From IMG/VR virus record IMGVR_UViG_3300034037_000023, positions 1-32,585 of that record: a stretch of 32,585 bases of DNA, one strand, 5' to 3'. Positions 1 through 8,411 of the stretch are shown here, in pieces. Source of the stretch: a virus. The translations under genes and the position numbers were made by a program. The notes below the pieces were generated by a model. That model was given only the letters and a program-made list of their open reading frames with translations, did not search any database and was not told the origin of the DNA. Each line of letters opens with the position of its first letter. Positions within the stretch are counted from its first letter, which is position 1.

Positions 1-92
1 AATTTTTCTAGAAATTATTATAAAATATTCTAGAATATATAATAAATAAAATAAAATATTCTAGAATTTTTCTAGAAATTATTATAAAATAT
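1..92. repeat. AT-rich direct repeat with four TTCTAGAA palindromes
   Basis: A 28-base unit at 1-28 recurs exactly at 65-92, a period of 64 bases. Within the region the 8-base palindrome TTCTAGAA occurs at 6-13, 28-35, 59-66 and 70-77. This is non-coding sequence upstream of the first gene. It could be a protein-binding array, a replication-associated repeat or a simple intergenic repeat. The function is not known, and the left edge may lie outside the window. Confidence 0.75.
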
Positions 93-116
93 CTTAGGGC
101 ATATAAAAAATAAAAT

Positions 117-138
117 AATCTATTATTATTAATAGATT
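117..138 (+). terminator. Perfect 9-bp hairpin in the leader, possible terminator
   Basis: AATCTATTA (117-125) pairs perfectly with TAATAGATT (130-138) around a 4-base TTAT loop. A run of T follows about 18 bases later rather than directly, so it is not a textbook intrinsic terminator. It may end a transcript entering from the left or structure the leader of the next gene. The stem is nearly all A/T, so chance occurrence in this AT-rich genome is a real possibility. Confidence 0.3.
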
Positions 139-221
139 TGGGGATAGTATATTCTATTTTTTTTTATATGAAAAAAATAAAAAATTATAAGAAAAAAAAC
201 AGTATTTTTAAATAAAAAAAT

Positions 222-1766
222 ATGATAACATTTGGATTTAGTACTAAAAAAATTGATGAAAATTTTATATCACATGTAAAAAAGACATCTGGTATAAAAA
301 ATATAGAAATAATCCCAATAGAAAATGATGGTAGTAAATCTTTAACAAAAGTATATAATGAAATATTACATAAAGCAAAATATGATATTATTTGTTTCTC
401 ACATGATGATATTGAATTTACTACAAATAATTGGGGTAGAAAAGTAATAAAATGTTTTAATAAAACAAATTATGGTATCATTGGATTTGCAGGTACTTCA
501 AAATTAATTAGTGGTAAATGGTGGGAAGTACCTGAAACTTCTTATAAAAATGTCATTCATAAAATAAATGGAAATTTGGAAAAAGTATTTTATTCTTCTC
601 CAACATATACTGATATTATTGATACTTGTATTCTAGATGGTCTATGTTTTTTTGTAAATAAAAATAAAATAAAAAAGAACTTTGATGAAAGTTTTGATGG
701 ATTCCATTTTTACGATATTGATTTTACTTTCAATAATTACATAAATGGTGTTAGAATAGGATGTTTTACCAAAATAGATATTATACATAAATCTCTAGGT
801 AATCCAAATGAAGAATGGGAAAAAAACAAAAGGAAATTTGAAGAAAAATATAAAGAATATCTTCCAATAGATATGGATATTGATATTTTTGTTGAAAACA
901 AAAAAATAAATATTAAAAATAAAAAATCAATATCAATATTGTCATATATCTCCAAAGAATTTGATGAAAATAAAATAAATGATTTTATATCAAATATTAT
1001 TGATAAAACCAATTATGAGAAATATAATATATTTCTTGGAATACATAATAGTATTGATATAGATAAATTACAAAAAAATGATAAATTAAATATAATTGAA
1101 TATAATGATGAAAATGAATATGAATTTTATAATAGTACTATATCAAAAATAGATTCTGAATATATTTTATTTACCTCACCAAAAATAAATTTCTTAAATG
1201 ATGTAGTTTCTATTATTATGTATAATATAGAAAAAATAAATAAACCTGTAGGTATAATATCTCCAAGAGTTCATTTTAAAGATAATAATATATGTTATAG
1301 TGGTGAATATCTTAGAATTATTAATGCCAAAAATAATATATTATTATTAAATCTCATGTATGGTTTTGGTAGTAAATATTATTATTATCATTATAATAAA
1401 GAAACTTTATTTGTAGATTCTCCAATTTTTCTTATGAAAAAAGATTTATTTAAAAAATTAAATGGTTTTGAACTAGAATTGAACAAAGATATTACTATCA
1501 AACATGATATATCTCTAAGAACCATAAATAATGGTTATGTAAATTATGTATGTGGTGAAGCAGTTGCTAAATATAATGAAGATTTTGGTAAAATAAAATC
1601 ATATAAATCAAATATAATTAATTCTAATGAATATAAAGATAAAATAATTAAAAGATGTTCTGTAAATATACTTATTGCAAAATATGTATTTGGTGCTAGT
1701 AAGAAAATAATACAAAATATTATGTTAAACACCATTAAAAATATTAATGAAAAAATGAAATCATAG
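222..1766 (+). CDS. Tandem-domain GT-A (family 2-like) glycosyltransferase
   Basis: The protein (514 aa) looks like two glycosyltransferase folds in a row. Domain 1 (about residues 1-215) has an acidic HDD motif at 61-63 after a hydrophobic strand, in the place of the nucleotide-sugar and metal-binding DxD motif, then DGLCFFV (about 141-147) and FYDIDFTF (about 164-171), typical of the acceptor half of GT2-like enzymes. Domain 2 (about 235-480) repeats the layout, with SPIFLMKKDLFKKLNGF near 400-416 and a following HDISLR. Its DxD position reads TSPKINF, without acidic residues, so it may be inactive or only bind substrate. The gene converges on the gp25-like gene and overlaps it by 6 bases. 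It may glycosylate a virion protein, modified DNA or the host surface. The fold is fairly sure and the substrate is unknown. Confidence 0.75.
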   Translation: MITFGFSTKKIDENFISHVKKTSGIKNIEIIPIENDGSKSLTKVYNEILHKAKYDIICFSHDDIEFTTNNWGRKVIKCFNKTNYGIIGFAGTSKLISGKWWEVPETSYKNVIHKINGNLEKVFYSSPTYTDIIDTCILDGLCFFVNKNKIKKNFDESFDGFHFYDIDFTFNNYINGVRIGCFTKIDIIHKSLGNPNEEWEKNKRKFEEKYKEYLPIDMDIDIFVENKKINIKNKKSISILSYISKEFDENKINDFISNIIDKTNYEKYNIFLGIHNSIDIDKLQKNDKLNIIEYNDENEYEFYNSTISKIDSEYILFTSPKINFLNDVVSIIMYNIEKINKPVGIISPRVHFKDNNICYSGEYLRIINAKNNILLLNLMYGFGSKYYYYHYNKETLFVDSPIFLMKKDLFKKLNGFELELNKDITIKHDISLRTINNGYVNYVCGEAVAKYNEDFGKIKSYKSNIINSNEYKDKIIKRCSVNILIAKYVFGASKKIIQNIMLNTIKNINEKMKS

Positions 1767-2144
1767 ATTTATTTCAACAAAATCCGTTTTTTCAAAAACA
1801 CTATCTGTTATTACATATTCTATTTTTACATTTGCTTTATATATATCAAATTCACCAATATTTACTTTAATATCTTTTATCTTTAGATTTGGTATATATT
1901 TGTTAATGGTGTTTTGAATATCTTCTTTCATTAAATTAAATGTAATATTATCATTAGGTTCAAATATATATTTCAATAAATATGTTCCATAATCTGGATA
2001 ATATATTCTTTCACCTTTATTTGTAAGTAACAATAACATTAAATCAGATTTGATTGCATCAAAATTTGTTTTAGTTAATTCAACAAAACTTCCATTTTTA
2101 CTTTCAGTAAACGGGAATTTTACATTAATGTATTCACCTGCCAT
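1761..2144 (-). CDS. gp25-like baseplate wedge protein (GPW/gp25 family)
   Basis: At 127 aa it matches the usual length of T4 gp25 (132 aa). The family signature is clear in the first half: a stretch of leucines, then TNKGERIYYPDYGT (about residues 41-54) and LLKYIFEP, corresponding to the conserved T..GER...PdfG....lFe pattern. In contractile tails this protein sits in the baseplate wedge next to the sheath and helps start sheath assembly. The start is an ATG whose reading begins MAGEYINVKF. It is the only structural gene here on the minus strand, divergent from the gp6-like gene and tail-to-tail with the glycosyltransferase. A phage or a contractile injection system could carry such a gene. 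The endolysin, methyltransferase-like and resolvase genes nearby favour a phage. Confidence 0.92.
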   Translation of the reverse strand: MAGEYINVKFPFTESKNGSFVELTKTNFDAIKSDLMLLLLTNKGERIYYPDYGTYLLKYIFEPNDNITFNLMKEDIQNTINKYIPNLKIKDIKVNIGEFDIYKANVKIEYVITDSVFEKTDFVEINL

Positions 2145-2202
2145 ATTATATTAAGTTATAGTAATTTATTTTAATTTTCAGAAAAAAATATTAATTAAAC
2201 AC

Positions 2203-2217
2203 CTACAATATAAATAT
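2203..2217 (-). promoter_or_regulatory. Candidate late promoter motif between divergent baseplate genes
   Basis: Read on the minus strand this is ATATTTATATTGTAG, ending 58 bases before the gp25-like start codon. A 13-of-15 match occurs on the plus strand at 20889-20903, 62 bases before another virion gene. On the plus strand the same spot contains TATAAATA (2209-2216), the T4 late promoter octamer, 71 bases upstream of the gp6-like gene. Both readings rest on short AT-only matches in an AT-rich genome. Confidence 0.3.
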
Positions 2218-2287
2218 CCATAAAAATATTTTTGATTATATTTAAAATAAGAAGTTCACATAATAAATTCAATGAAAAATTTATGAT

Positions 2288-4108
2288 ATGTCAAAACAAA
2301 TAAATTATTATAATAGAGATTTTCAATCAATACGTTCAGAACTTGTTGATTTCATTAGACAATATTATCCTGATATATTGAATGATTTTAACGATTCTTC
2401 TGTTGGTATGTTGTTTCTTGAATTAAATGCTGCGGTTGCAGATATGTTATCATTCCATACAGATAGAATGTTTCAAGAAACACAAATAGATTACGCAAAA
2501 GAAAAAAAATCATTGCTTTCAATTGCAAGAACATTTGGTGTAAAAATTCCTGGAAAAAGACCATCTGTTACTATTGCAGATTTTTCTGTTACTGTACCTG
2601 TTAATGGTGATAAATTTGATATAAGATATGCTCCTGTAATAAAAAGCGGGGCGCAGGTGTCTGGAAACGGTAAAATATTTGAAGTTTTAAATGATATTAA
2701 TTTTGCTTCACCTTTTACTACTGGTGGGATACCAAATAGATTAGTTATACCAAATTTTGATTCAAATGGAAATCTAATAAATTATACTTTAACCAAAAGA
2801 GAATTTATTGTAAATGGTGTAACTAAAATTTTTAAAAAAGTAATTACTTCTGAAGATGTTGTTCCATTTATGGAATTATTATTACCTGAAAAAGATGTAT
2901 TATCGGTAGAATCTGTTATTATAAAAAATGGGACTAACTTTAACACATTACCTTCATCAGATGAATTTTATGATGAAGATTTGAAATGGTATGAAGTTGA
3001 TTCGTTAGCTGAAAGTTTGGTATTTGTTGAAGATACTAACACCTCTTCTGGTTCTGAAGCTGGAATAAAAAATGGTACGTGGAAAAAAATAACAAAAAAA
3101 TTCATTACCGAATATACAGATAATGGATTTATGAAATTGATTTTTGGTGGGGGGAATGTTGATGTAAGCAATATGTGTGATTTTTATGATGATAAATCTT
3201 TAATTGATAAAATAGGCAATATTATAAATAACAAATCACTTGGGGAAATACCACCACCAAATAAAACAATTTTTGTTAAATATAGAGTTGGTGGTGGAAA
3301 ATCTTCAAACGTTGGTCCAAATACAATAAATTCTGTAGTAAGTGCTGATATTATTGTTAACGGACCAAATCAATCAGACAATAATTTAGTTAAGCGTTCA
3401 TTAAAAGTAAATAATCCAATTCCTGCAATTGGTGGTAAAGATGAAATGTCTCATGAAGAAATAAGAAATCTAATTAAATATAACTTTTCTTCTCAAAACA
3501 GATGTGTAACATTAAAAGACTATCTGGTAAGAATATCTTTAATGCCAGGTGAATTTGGTGTTCCGTTTAGAGTTAATGTTATTGAAGAACAAAATAAAAT
3601 TGCTGTTTATATTTTAACATTAAATTCAAGTGGTAAATTAAGCACAAAAATATCTAGCACAATTAAAGAAAATATTTCAAGATATTTATCAGAATTTAGA
3701 ATGATAAATGATTATGTGGTTGTGAAAAATGGTAAAGTAATAAATTTATCCTTTGAAATTGATTTGTTTATTGATAAAAATGTTCCACAAACTGAAATTA
3801 TTTCTAAAACAATAAATGAGGTGAAAAACTATTTTGATATAAATAAACATTATATGGGTGAAAACATATATATATCCCAACTTATTGAAAGAATAAATAA
3901 TATAAATGGGGTTTTAAATATTGTGGACATTAGAGCATTTAATAAAGTTGGTGAAGGGAAATATTCAATGGATGAAATTGCTCAACCATATATTGATGAA
4001 GAAAAAAAACAAATTGATATGTTGGGTGAATATACATTGTTTGGTGAACCTAATGCCATGTTTGAAATAAGATACCCAGAAATTGATATTAAAGTAAGAG
4101 TAAAATAA
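2288..4108 (+). CDS. gp6/Baseplate_J-like baseplate wedge protein
   Basis: The N-terminus has the typical opening of gp6-like wedge proteins: a tyrosine-rich start, YPDILNDFNDSSVG (about residues 27-40), then a helix with LELNAAVADMLSFHTDR, then KKSLLSIARTFGVKIPGKRPS. The C-terminal part has the Baseplate_J-type sequence LIERINNINGVLNIVDI (about 534-550). The length, 606 aa, is close to T4 gp6 (660 aa). In T4 this protein forms the ring of the baseplate that joins the wedges around the hub. It is the first gene of the long plus-strand structural block and is divergent from the gp25-like gene. In many contractile systems the gp25- and gp6-like genes are neighbours, which supports both calls. 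Confidence 0.9.
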   Translation: MSKQINYYNRDFQSIRSELVDFIRQYYPDILNDFNDSSVGMLFLELNAAVADMLSFHTDRMFQETQIDYAKEKKSLLSIARTFGVKIPGKRPSVTIADFSVTVPVNGDKFDIRYAPVIKSGAQVSGNGKIFEVLNDINFASPFTTGGIPNRLVIPNFDSNGNLINYTLTKREFIVNGVTKIFKKVITSEDVVPFMELLLPEKDVLSVESVIIKNGTNFNTLPSSDEFYDEDLKWYEVDSLAESLVFVEDTNTSSGSEAGIKNGTWKKITKKFITEYTDNGFMKLIFGGGNVDVSNMCDFYDDKSLIDKIGNIINNKSLGEIPPPNKTIFVKYRVGGGKSSNVGPNTINSVVSADIIVNGPNQSDNNLVKRSLKVNNPIPAIGGKDEMSHEEIRNLIKYNFSSQNRCVTLKDYLVRISLMPGEFGVPFRVNVIEEQNKIAVYILTLNSSGKLSTKISSTIKENISRYLSEFRMINDYVVVKNGKVINLSFEIDLFIDKNVPQTEIISKTINEVKNYFDINKHYMGENIYISQLIERINNINGVLNIVDIRAFNKVGEGKYSMDEIAQPYIDEEKKQIDMLGEYTLFGEPNAMFEIRYPEIDIKVRVK

Positions 4109-4128
4109 TAATTTATAAAATTATAATT

Positions 4129-4392
4129 ATGGGATGTCAAAGCTGTAAAAGAAAGAAAAAAAATATAAATTCTAATTTGAATAATATTGATTTAATTGAT
4201 AAAAAAGAAAGTAAAATTAAATTTACTTATATGTTATTCATAAGAATATTATTATATTTAATTTTAACACCATTTTCTATAATAATATTCTTACCATTAT
4301 CAATCGGATTTATTTTTTATTCATTATTTGTTACTATTGTACTGAATGATGAGGTTAAATTTGATTTTTCACCATCTAAATTATTTGAATAA
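4129..4392 (+). CDS. Small cysteine-containing membrane protein
   Basis: This 87-aa protein starts MGCQSCKRKKK, a CxxC pair followed by a basic patch, then a polar linker rich in Asn and Asp. Two hydrophobic segments follow (about residues 34-55 and 57-72) and a short polar tail. It would be an inner-membrane protein if expressed alone. It lies 20 bases after the gp6-like gene and 11 bases before the 1335-aa gene, so it is co-transcribed with baseplate genes. I do not recognise a family. It might be a chaperone, a membrane-linked assembly factor or a small virion part. Confidence 0.6.
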   Translation: MGCQSCKRKKKNINSNLNNIDLIDKKESKIKFTYMLFIRILLYLILTPFSIIIFLPLSIGFIFYSLFVTIVLNDEVKFDFSPSKLFE

Positions 4393-4403
4393 AAAAAAGT
4401 TTA

Positions 4404-7400
4404 ATGGACAAAACCATAAGAATAAGAACAACACCAAATAGTTTTAAAAGTTCTAGTATTAGAGTAAATATTGAACAAGATTTTGATTTTATACAAATTT
4501 TATCTCTTAATATTTCTCAAAATGAGGCTTATAGAAGGTTTTGTTCAGATTATGGTGTTGTAGTTGGTAGGGTGATAATGAATGGTGGTGTTGGTGTTCC
4601 TAATGCAAAAGTTTCTATATTTGTAAAGGCATCTGAATATGATGATTTGGATGATGAAATAAAAGAACTTTATCCATATGAAACCCCTTTAGATAAGAAT
4701 GATGATGGAATCATATATAATTTGTTACCAAAAAATCAAAAATTTGAATGTCATACTCCAATAGGCTCATTCCCCGATAAAAGAGAGATTTTGGATGTTG
4801 ATAAATATTCTGATGTATATTGTAAATATTATAAATATACTTCCGTAACAAATGAAGCTGGTGATTTTATGATATTTGGTGTTCCTGTAGGGGAACATAA
4901 TATTGTTTTTAACGTTGACATATCAGATATTGGAATTTATTCTCAAAGACCTTATGATTTAATAAGGGAAGGTTCACCAAAAGAAATTTTTGAAGGTACA
5001 ACTCAATTTAAAAGCTCAAAAGAATTATTGACATTACCTCAATTCAAATCAAATATAACTTCTGTAAATGTAATTCCTTTTTGGGGTGATAAATCAAATT
5101 GTGAAATCGGTATAACAAGAATTGATTTCGATACAAAAATAAAAATACAACCAAGTGCTTTATTTATTGGTTCTGCAATAACAGATAGTCATAAAAATTC
5201 AGTAAATAAAAGGTGCAGACCAAGAAAAAAAACAGGTTATATATGTGATATGACCACTACACCTGGAAGTATAAATATTTTAAGAAAAACTGTTGATGGT
5301 GGTGTTGAAGAAATATCAATAGATGGTGGAAGGGTTATAAATGATGATGGTGTTTGGGCTTTCCAAGTTCCAATGAATTTGGATTATATGGTAACAAATG
5401 AATTTGGTGAATTAGTTCCAAGTGAATCGCCGAATAAGGGAATACCTACAAGGGCAAAGGTTAGATTTAAAGTTGGTTTGGATATGGATGGTGGTGATGG
5501 TAGATTAAGAACAAGAGCATCTTATTTAGTTCCACATAATCCTAATACCATAAATGATGTTGATTACAATTTTAATGAAGAAACAAAAGAAGAAAATTTT
5601 AGAGATTTATATTGGAATAAAATATATACTGTTAAAAATTTTATACCAAGATTTCAAGCCACATCAGGTCATAATAAAAGAACTTTTATTGGTATAAAAG
5701 ATGTTGATGATTGTGTAGGAACAGCAAATCCATTTCCGTTTAATAGGATAGATTCAAAATTAAACCCATTGTTTTTAATACTTTGTATTATAATACAGAT
5801 AATATCATTTATTATTGTCTTTTTAAATTCTGTTATCTTTAAAATAATAAACTCTGTTTTTAAAGTTATAAATGATATATTAAAAGTAATTTGTAAAGTA
5901 ATATGGTTCATTGGTAAACTTGCTTGTTCAATTAAAAGTGGTAGTAAAAAATGCAATTGTAAAAAAAAGGCTTGTATAGGAGATGCTAATTGTGATTGTG
6001 GTGGTAACAATTCATGTGATTGTGATTGTAATAAAGATTATATTGATTATATAGGGTGTATTATAGTAAAATGTAATGATGAAACTTATGGTCCAGGATG
6101 TGAAAAGAGTTCGGATAAAATATCCCCATACAGAAATACAGACGACAAACCACAACATTATCCTGATGATGGACATCCAGGACATGGTGCAAATGAAACG
6201 TCTCCCAAAAAAGACGCTGGATGGGCATTTTGTTTATCAATACAATTAGCAGAAATTTTAGATGTGTGGAAATTTGATTTTTATAATGATTGGGTAAATG
6301 GGGTATTATATTTTCCTTTATTCAAGTATAAGAAAAATAAAAAGGGTAAAGAAAAGTTTTGTGAAAATAATTGTAGTGATTATGGTGATGGTGTAGATGG
6401 TAATAATGATAACATAGGAGATAATAAATGTAGAAATAATTATTTAGTTGACACTTGTACATCAGATGGTGCGGATTCAAATTTAAGCGATTTAATAAGA
6501 GATGGACTAATAAATAAACATAACGATACTTTATATTATTCACCAATATCACATAATGATAATTATAAATTATTAGCTACTGATTTAGTTATATTAGGTA
6601 GTATGTATGATTGTGATTGGCAAAATATATTAAAAATACATGACAGATTAAATATAACATCATATAAAACACCTGATTTATTAGATGAATATGATGGCAA
6701 TAAAGTTATAGTTAGTGGTTATGATTCAGCAAGCAATGATATAGCAGATTCCTTGTTTTTTAATTTAACATGTACAGGTATTGAAACAAATGCAAGAACC
6801 TGTGAGAATATTAAAAGAATTTGTGAAATTGGTGTAGGTCTTGATGAAGATAGAACAGACGAACCACCAAAATTAGGGTGTAATGGAAGTATGGGCATAG
6901 ATAGAGTTATTGATAATTGTGATGTTGATGATTTATTGATTAGAGATTATTTTGCATTACTTAATGAACCAAATTCAGGCATTGATTTATTAAACTTTAC
7001 TGATAGCAATAAACATGCATTGTTTAATTCTGTTGCTTATGAATTATACAGAGGTGTTAAAATAGGTATTATAAATCAACCATCAAATTCATTTTATTTT
7101 TATTTCGGTTTAAGACCAGGAAAAAGTGCATTGGATTTAATGAAAGAAAAATATTTTAATGATTGTAAGAGTCAAAATAAAACCAATATAACTGTTAATG
7201 CAGATATAAATCATGCAACTTCATCAACTTCTTGTGATGGTTCAATTTCATTAGAAATTATATATAGTTCAGGTTCTTATGATATTTCATGGGAAGGACC
7301 TGGTGGGTTTACATCAACTTCACAAAATATATCAAATTTATGTGAAGGTACTTATGTTTTAAAAATAATTACAAGTGATGGTAAGGTATTTACATATTCT

Positions 7401-8411
7401 TATTATATAAATGGTGGGCTACCATTATATTGTTTTTTAACTCCAGTTAATATAAGCAAACATGGTTTAAATGATGGAAAAATAATTGTTACAGATATTA
7501 GTGGTGGTGATGGTGGACCATATACATTAGAATTAAAAGATTATAATAATGGTAACATAATAAATACTACTACAGTTTCAAATAGTAATTCTTATACATT
7601 CACTAATTTACCAGCAGGAAATTATGAAGTAAATATTTATGATGTTAATAATAATTCTGTAAAATGTTCTCCAGCATTAGTTACAATAATAGAACCTGAT
7701 GAATTGATTATTGATGTCCAAAAAACAGATATAACGTGTTATGGAGCTAATGATGGTGAAATTTATTTAGATTATACAAGTGGTAATCCACCTATAACTT
7801 GGTCTATAACTGGACCAAATGGTTTTTCAAGTTCAAATACAAATTTATATGATTTAGAAGGTGGAACATATACAATAACAGCAACAGATTCTTTAAATCA
7901 AACAGTAACTCAAACAGTAAACATATCAGAACCACAACAAATTTCTCCTACTATTACATTTACAGATGTAACCTGTTATGGTAATAATGATGGTACAATA
8001 ACAATAAGTAATATAACAGGAGGAGTTCCACCATATACAATTGTGTTTGATTTTGGTCAAACCGAAACATTTAATGGAAGTCCTGTAGTATTTGATAATT
8101 TGGAACCAGGTGAATATGAAATTACAATAACAGATGATAATGGATGTGAAATCTATGCTACAATACCAATAAATGAACCTGGTCCAATATCTCCAGGTGT
8201 TACTACTAGTAGTGGAGATATAACAATATCCCCAAGTGGTGGACAAGCACCGTATGTGGTAAAAATATATGACAGTAGTAATAATCAAGTATATAGTAAA
8301 AACATTTATTCTGGTGGTAGTGATACATATACACCAAATTCAATCGGAACTTATACTGTAGAAGTAACTGATAATAACGGCTGTTCAGAAACAGTAAGTA
8401 TAATTGTATAA
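4404..8411 (+). CDS. Large tail/adhesin protein with carboxypeptidase-regulatory-like and SprB-like modules
   Basis: The protein (1335 aa) is modular. Near residues 48-70 and 150-175 it has the two halves of a carboxypeptidase-regulatory-like β-sandwich (GVVVGRVIMNGGVGVPNAKV; TNEAGDFMIFGVPVGEHNIV). Around 452-510 lies a strongly hydrophobic, helix-like stretch, followed by a dense cysteine patch (about 515-545) with CNC, CDC and CDCDC motifs. From about 925 to the end there are roughly five SprB-like modules. Modules 3 and 4 are the clearest, opening with TCYGANDG (C1112) and TCYGNNDG (C1191), then GGxPPYT, GxYxITxTD and ending in EP. SprB repeats are known from flavobacterial surface adhesins. 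The gene sits in the structural block, so a tail fibre or baseplate role is inferred. There is no obvious signal peptide. It overlaps the next gene by one base. Confidence 0.75.
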   Translation: MDKTIRIRTTPNSFKSSSIRVNIEQDFDFIQILSLNISQNEAYRRFCSDYGVVVGRVIMNGGVGVPNAKVSIFVKASEYDDLDDEIKELYPYETPLDKNDDGIIYNLLPKNQKFECHTPIGSFPDKREILDVDKYSDVYCKYYKYTSVTNEAGDFMIFGVPVGEHNIVFNVDISDIGIYSQRPYDLIREGSPKEIFEGTTQFKSSKELLTLPQFKSNITSVNVIPFWGDKSNCEIGITRIDFDTKIKIQPSALFIGSAITDSHKNSVNKRCRPRKKTGYICDMTTTPGSINILRKTVDGGVEEISIDGGRVINDDGVWAFQVPMNLDYMVTNEFGELVPSESPNKGIPTRAKVRFKVGLDMDGGDGRLRTRASYLVPHNPNTINDVDYNFNEETKEENFRDLYWNKIYTVKNFIPRFQATSGHNKRTFIGIKDVDDCVGTANPFPFNRIDSKLNPLFLILCIIIQIISFIIVFLNSVIFKIINSVFKVINDILKVICKVIWFIGKLACSIKSGSKKCNCKKKACIGDANCDCGGNNSCDCDCNKDYIDYIGCIIVKCNDETYGPGCEKSSDKISPYRNTDDKPQHYPDDGHPGHGANETSPKKDAGWAFCLSIQLAEILDVWKFDFYNDWVNGVLYFPLFKYKKNKKGKEKFCENNCSDYGDGVDGNNDNIGDNKCRNNYLVDTCTSDGADSNLSDLIRDGLINKHNDTLYYSPISHNDNYKLLATDLVILGSMYDCDWQNILKIHDRLNITSYKTPDLLDEYDGNKVIVSGYDSASNDIADSLFFNLTCTGIETNARTCENIKRICEIGVGLDEDRTDEPPKLGCNGSMGIDRVIDNCDVDDLLIRDYFALLNEPNSGIDLLNFTDSNKHALFNSVAYELYRGVKIGIINQPSNSFYFYFGLRPGKSALDLMKEKYFNDCKSQNKTNITVNADINHATSSTSCDGSISLEIIYSSGSYDISWEGPGGFTSTSQNISNLCEGTYVLKIITSDGKVFTYSYYINGGLPLYCFLTPVNISKHGLNDGKIIVTDISGGDGGPYTLELKDYNNGNIINTTTVSNSNSYTFTNLPAGNYEVNIYDVNNNSVKCSPALVTIIEPDELIIDVQKTDITCYGANDGEIYLDYTSGNPPITWSITGPNGFSSSNTNLYDLEGGTYTITATDSLNQTVTQTVNISEPQQISPTITFTDVTCYGNNDGTITISNITGGVPPYTIVFDFGQTETFNGSPVVFDNLEPGEYEITITDDNGCEIYATIPINEPGPISPGVTTSSGDITISPSGGQAPYVVKIYDSSNNQVYSKNIYSGGSDTYTPNSIGTYTVEVTDNNGCSETVSIIV

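Noticed and set aside
1-92. CRISPR array
   Set aside because: Only two copies of the longer unit exist, there are no regularly sized unique spacers, and no cas gene is present.
5669-6010. Minus-strand open frame with a hydrophobic product inside the 1335-aa gene
   Set aside because: It is antisense to the hydrophobic segment of a real structural gene and has no own context or leader.
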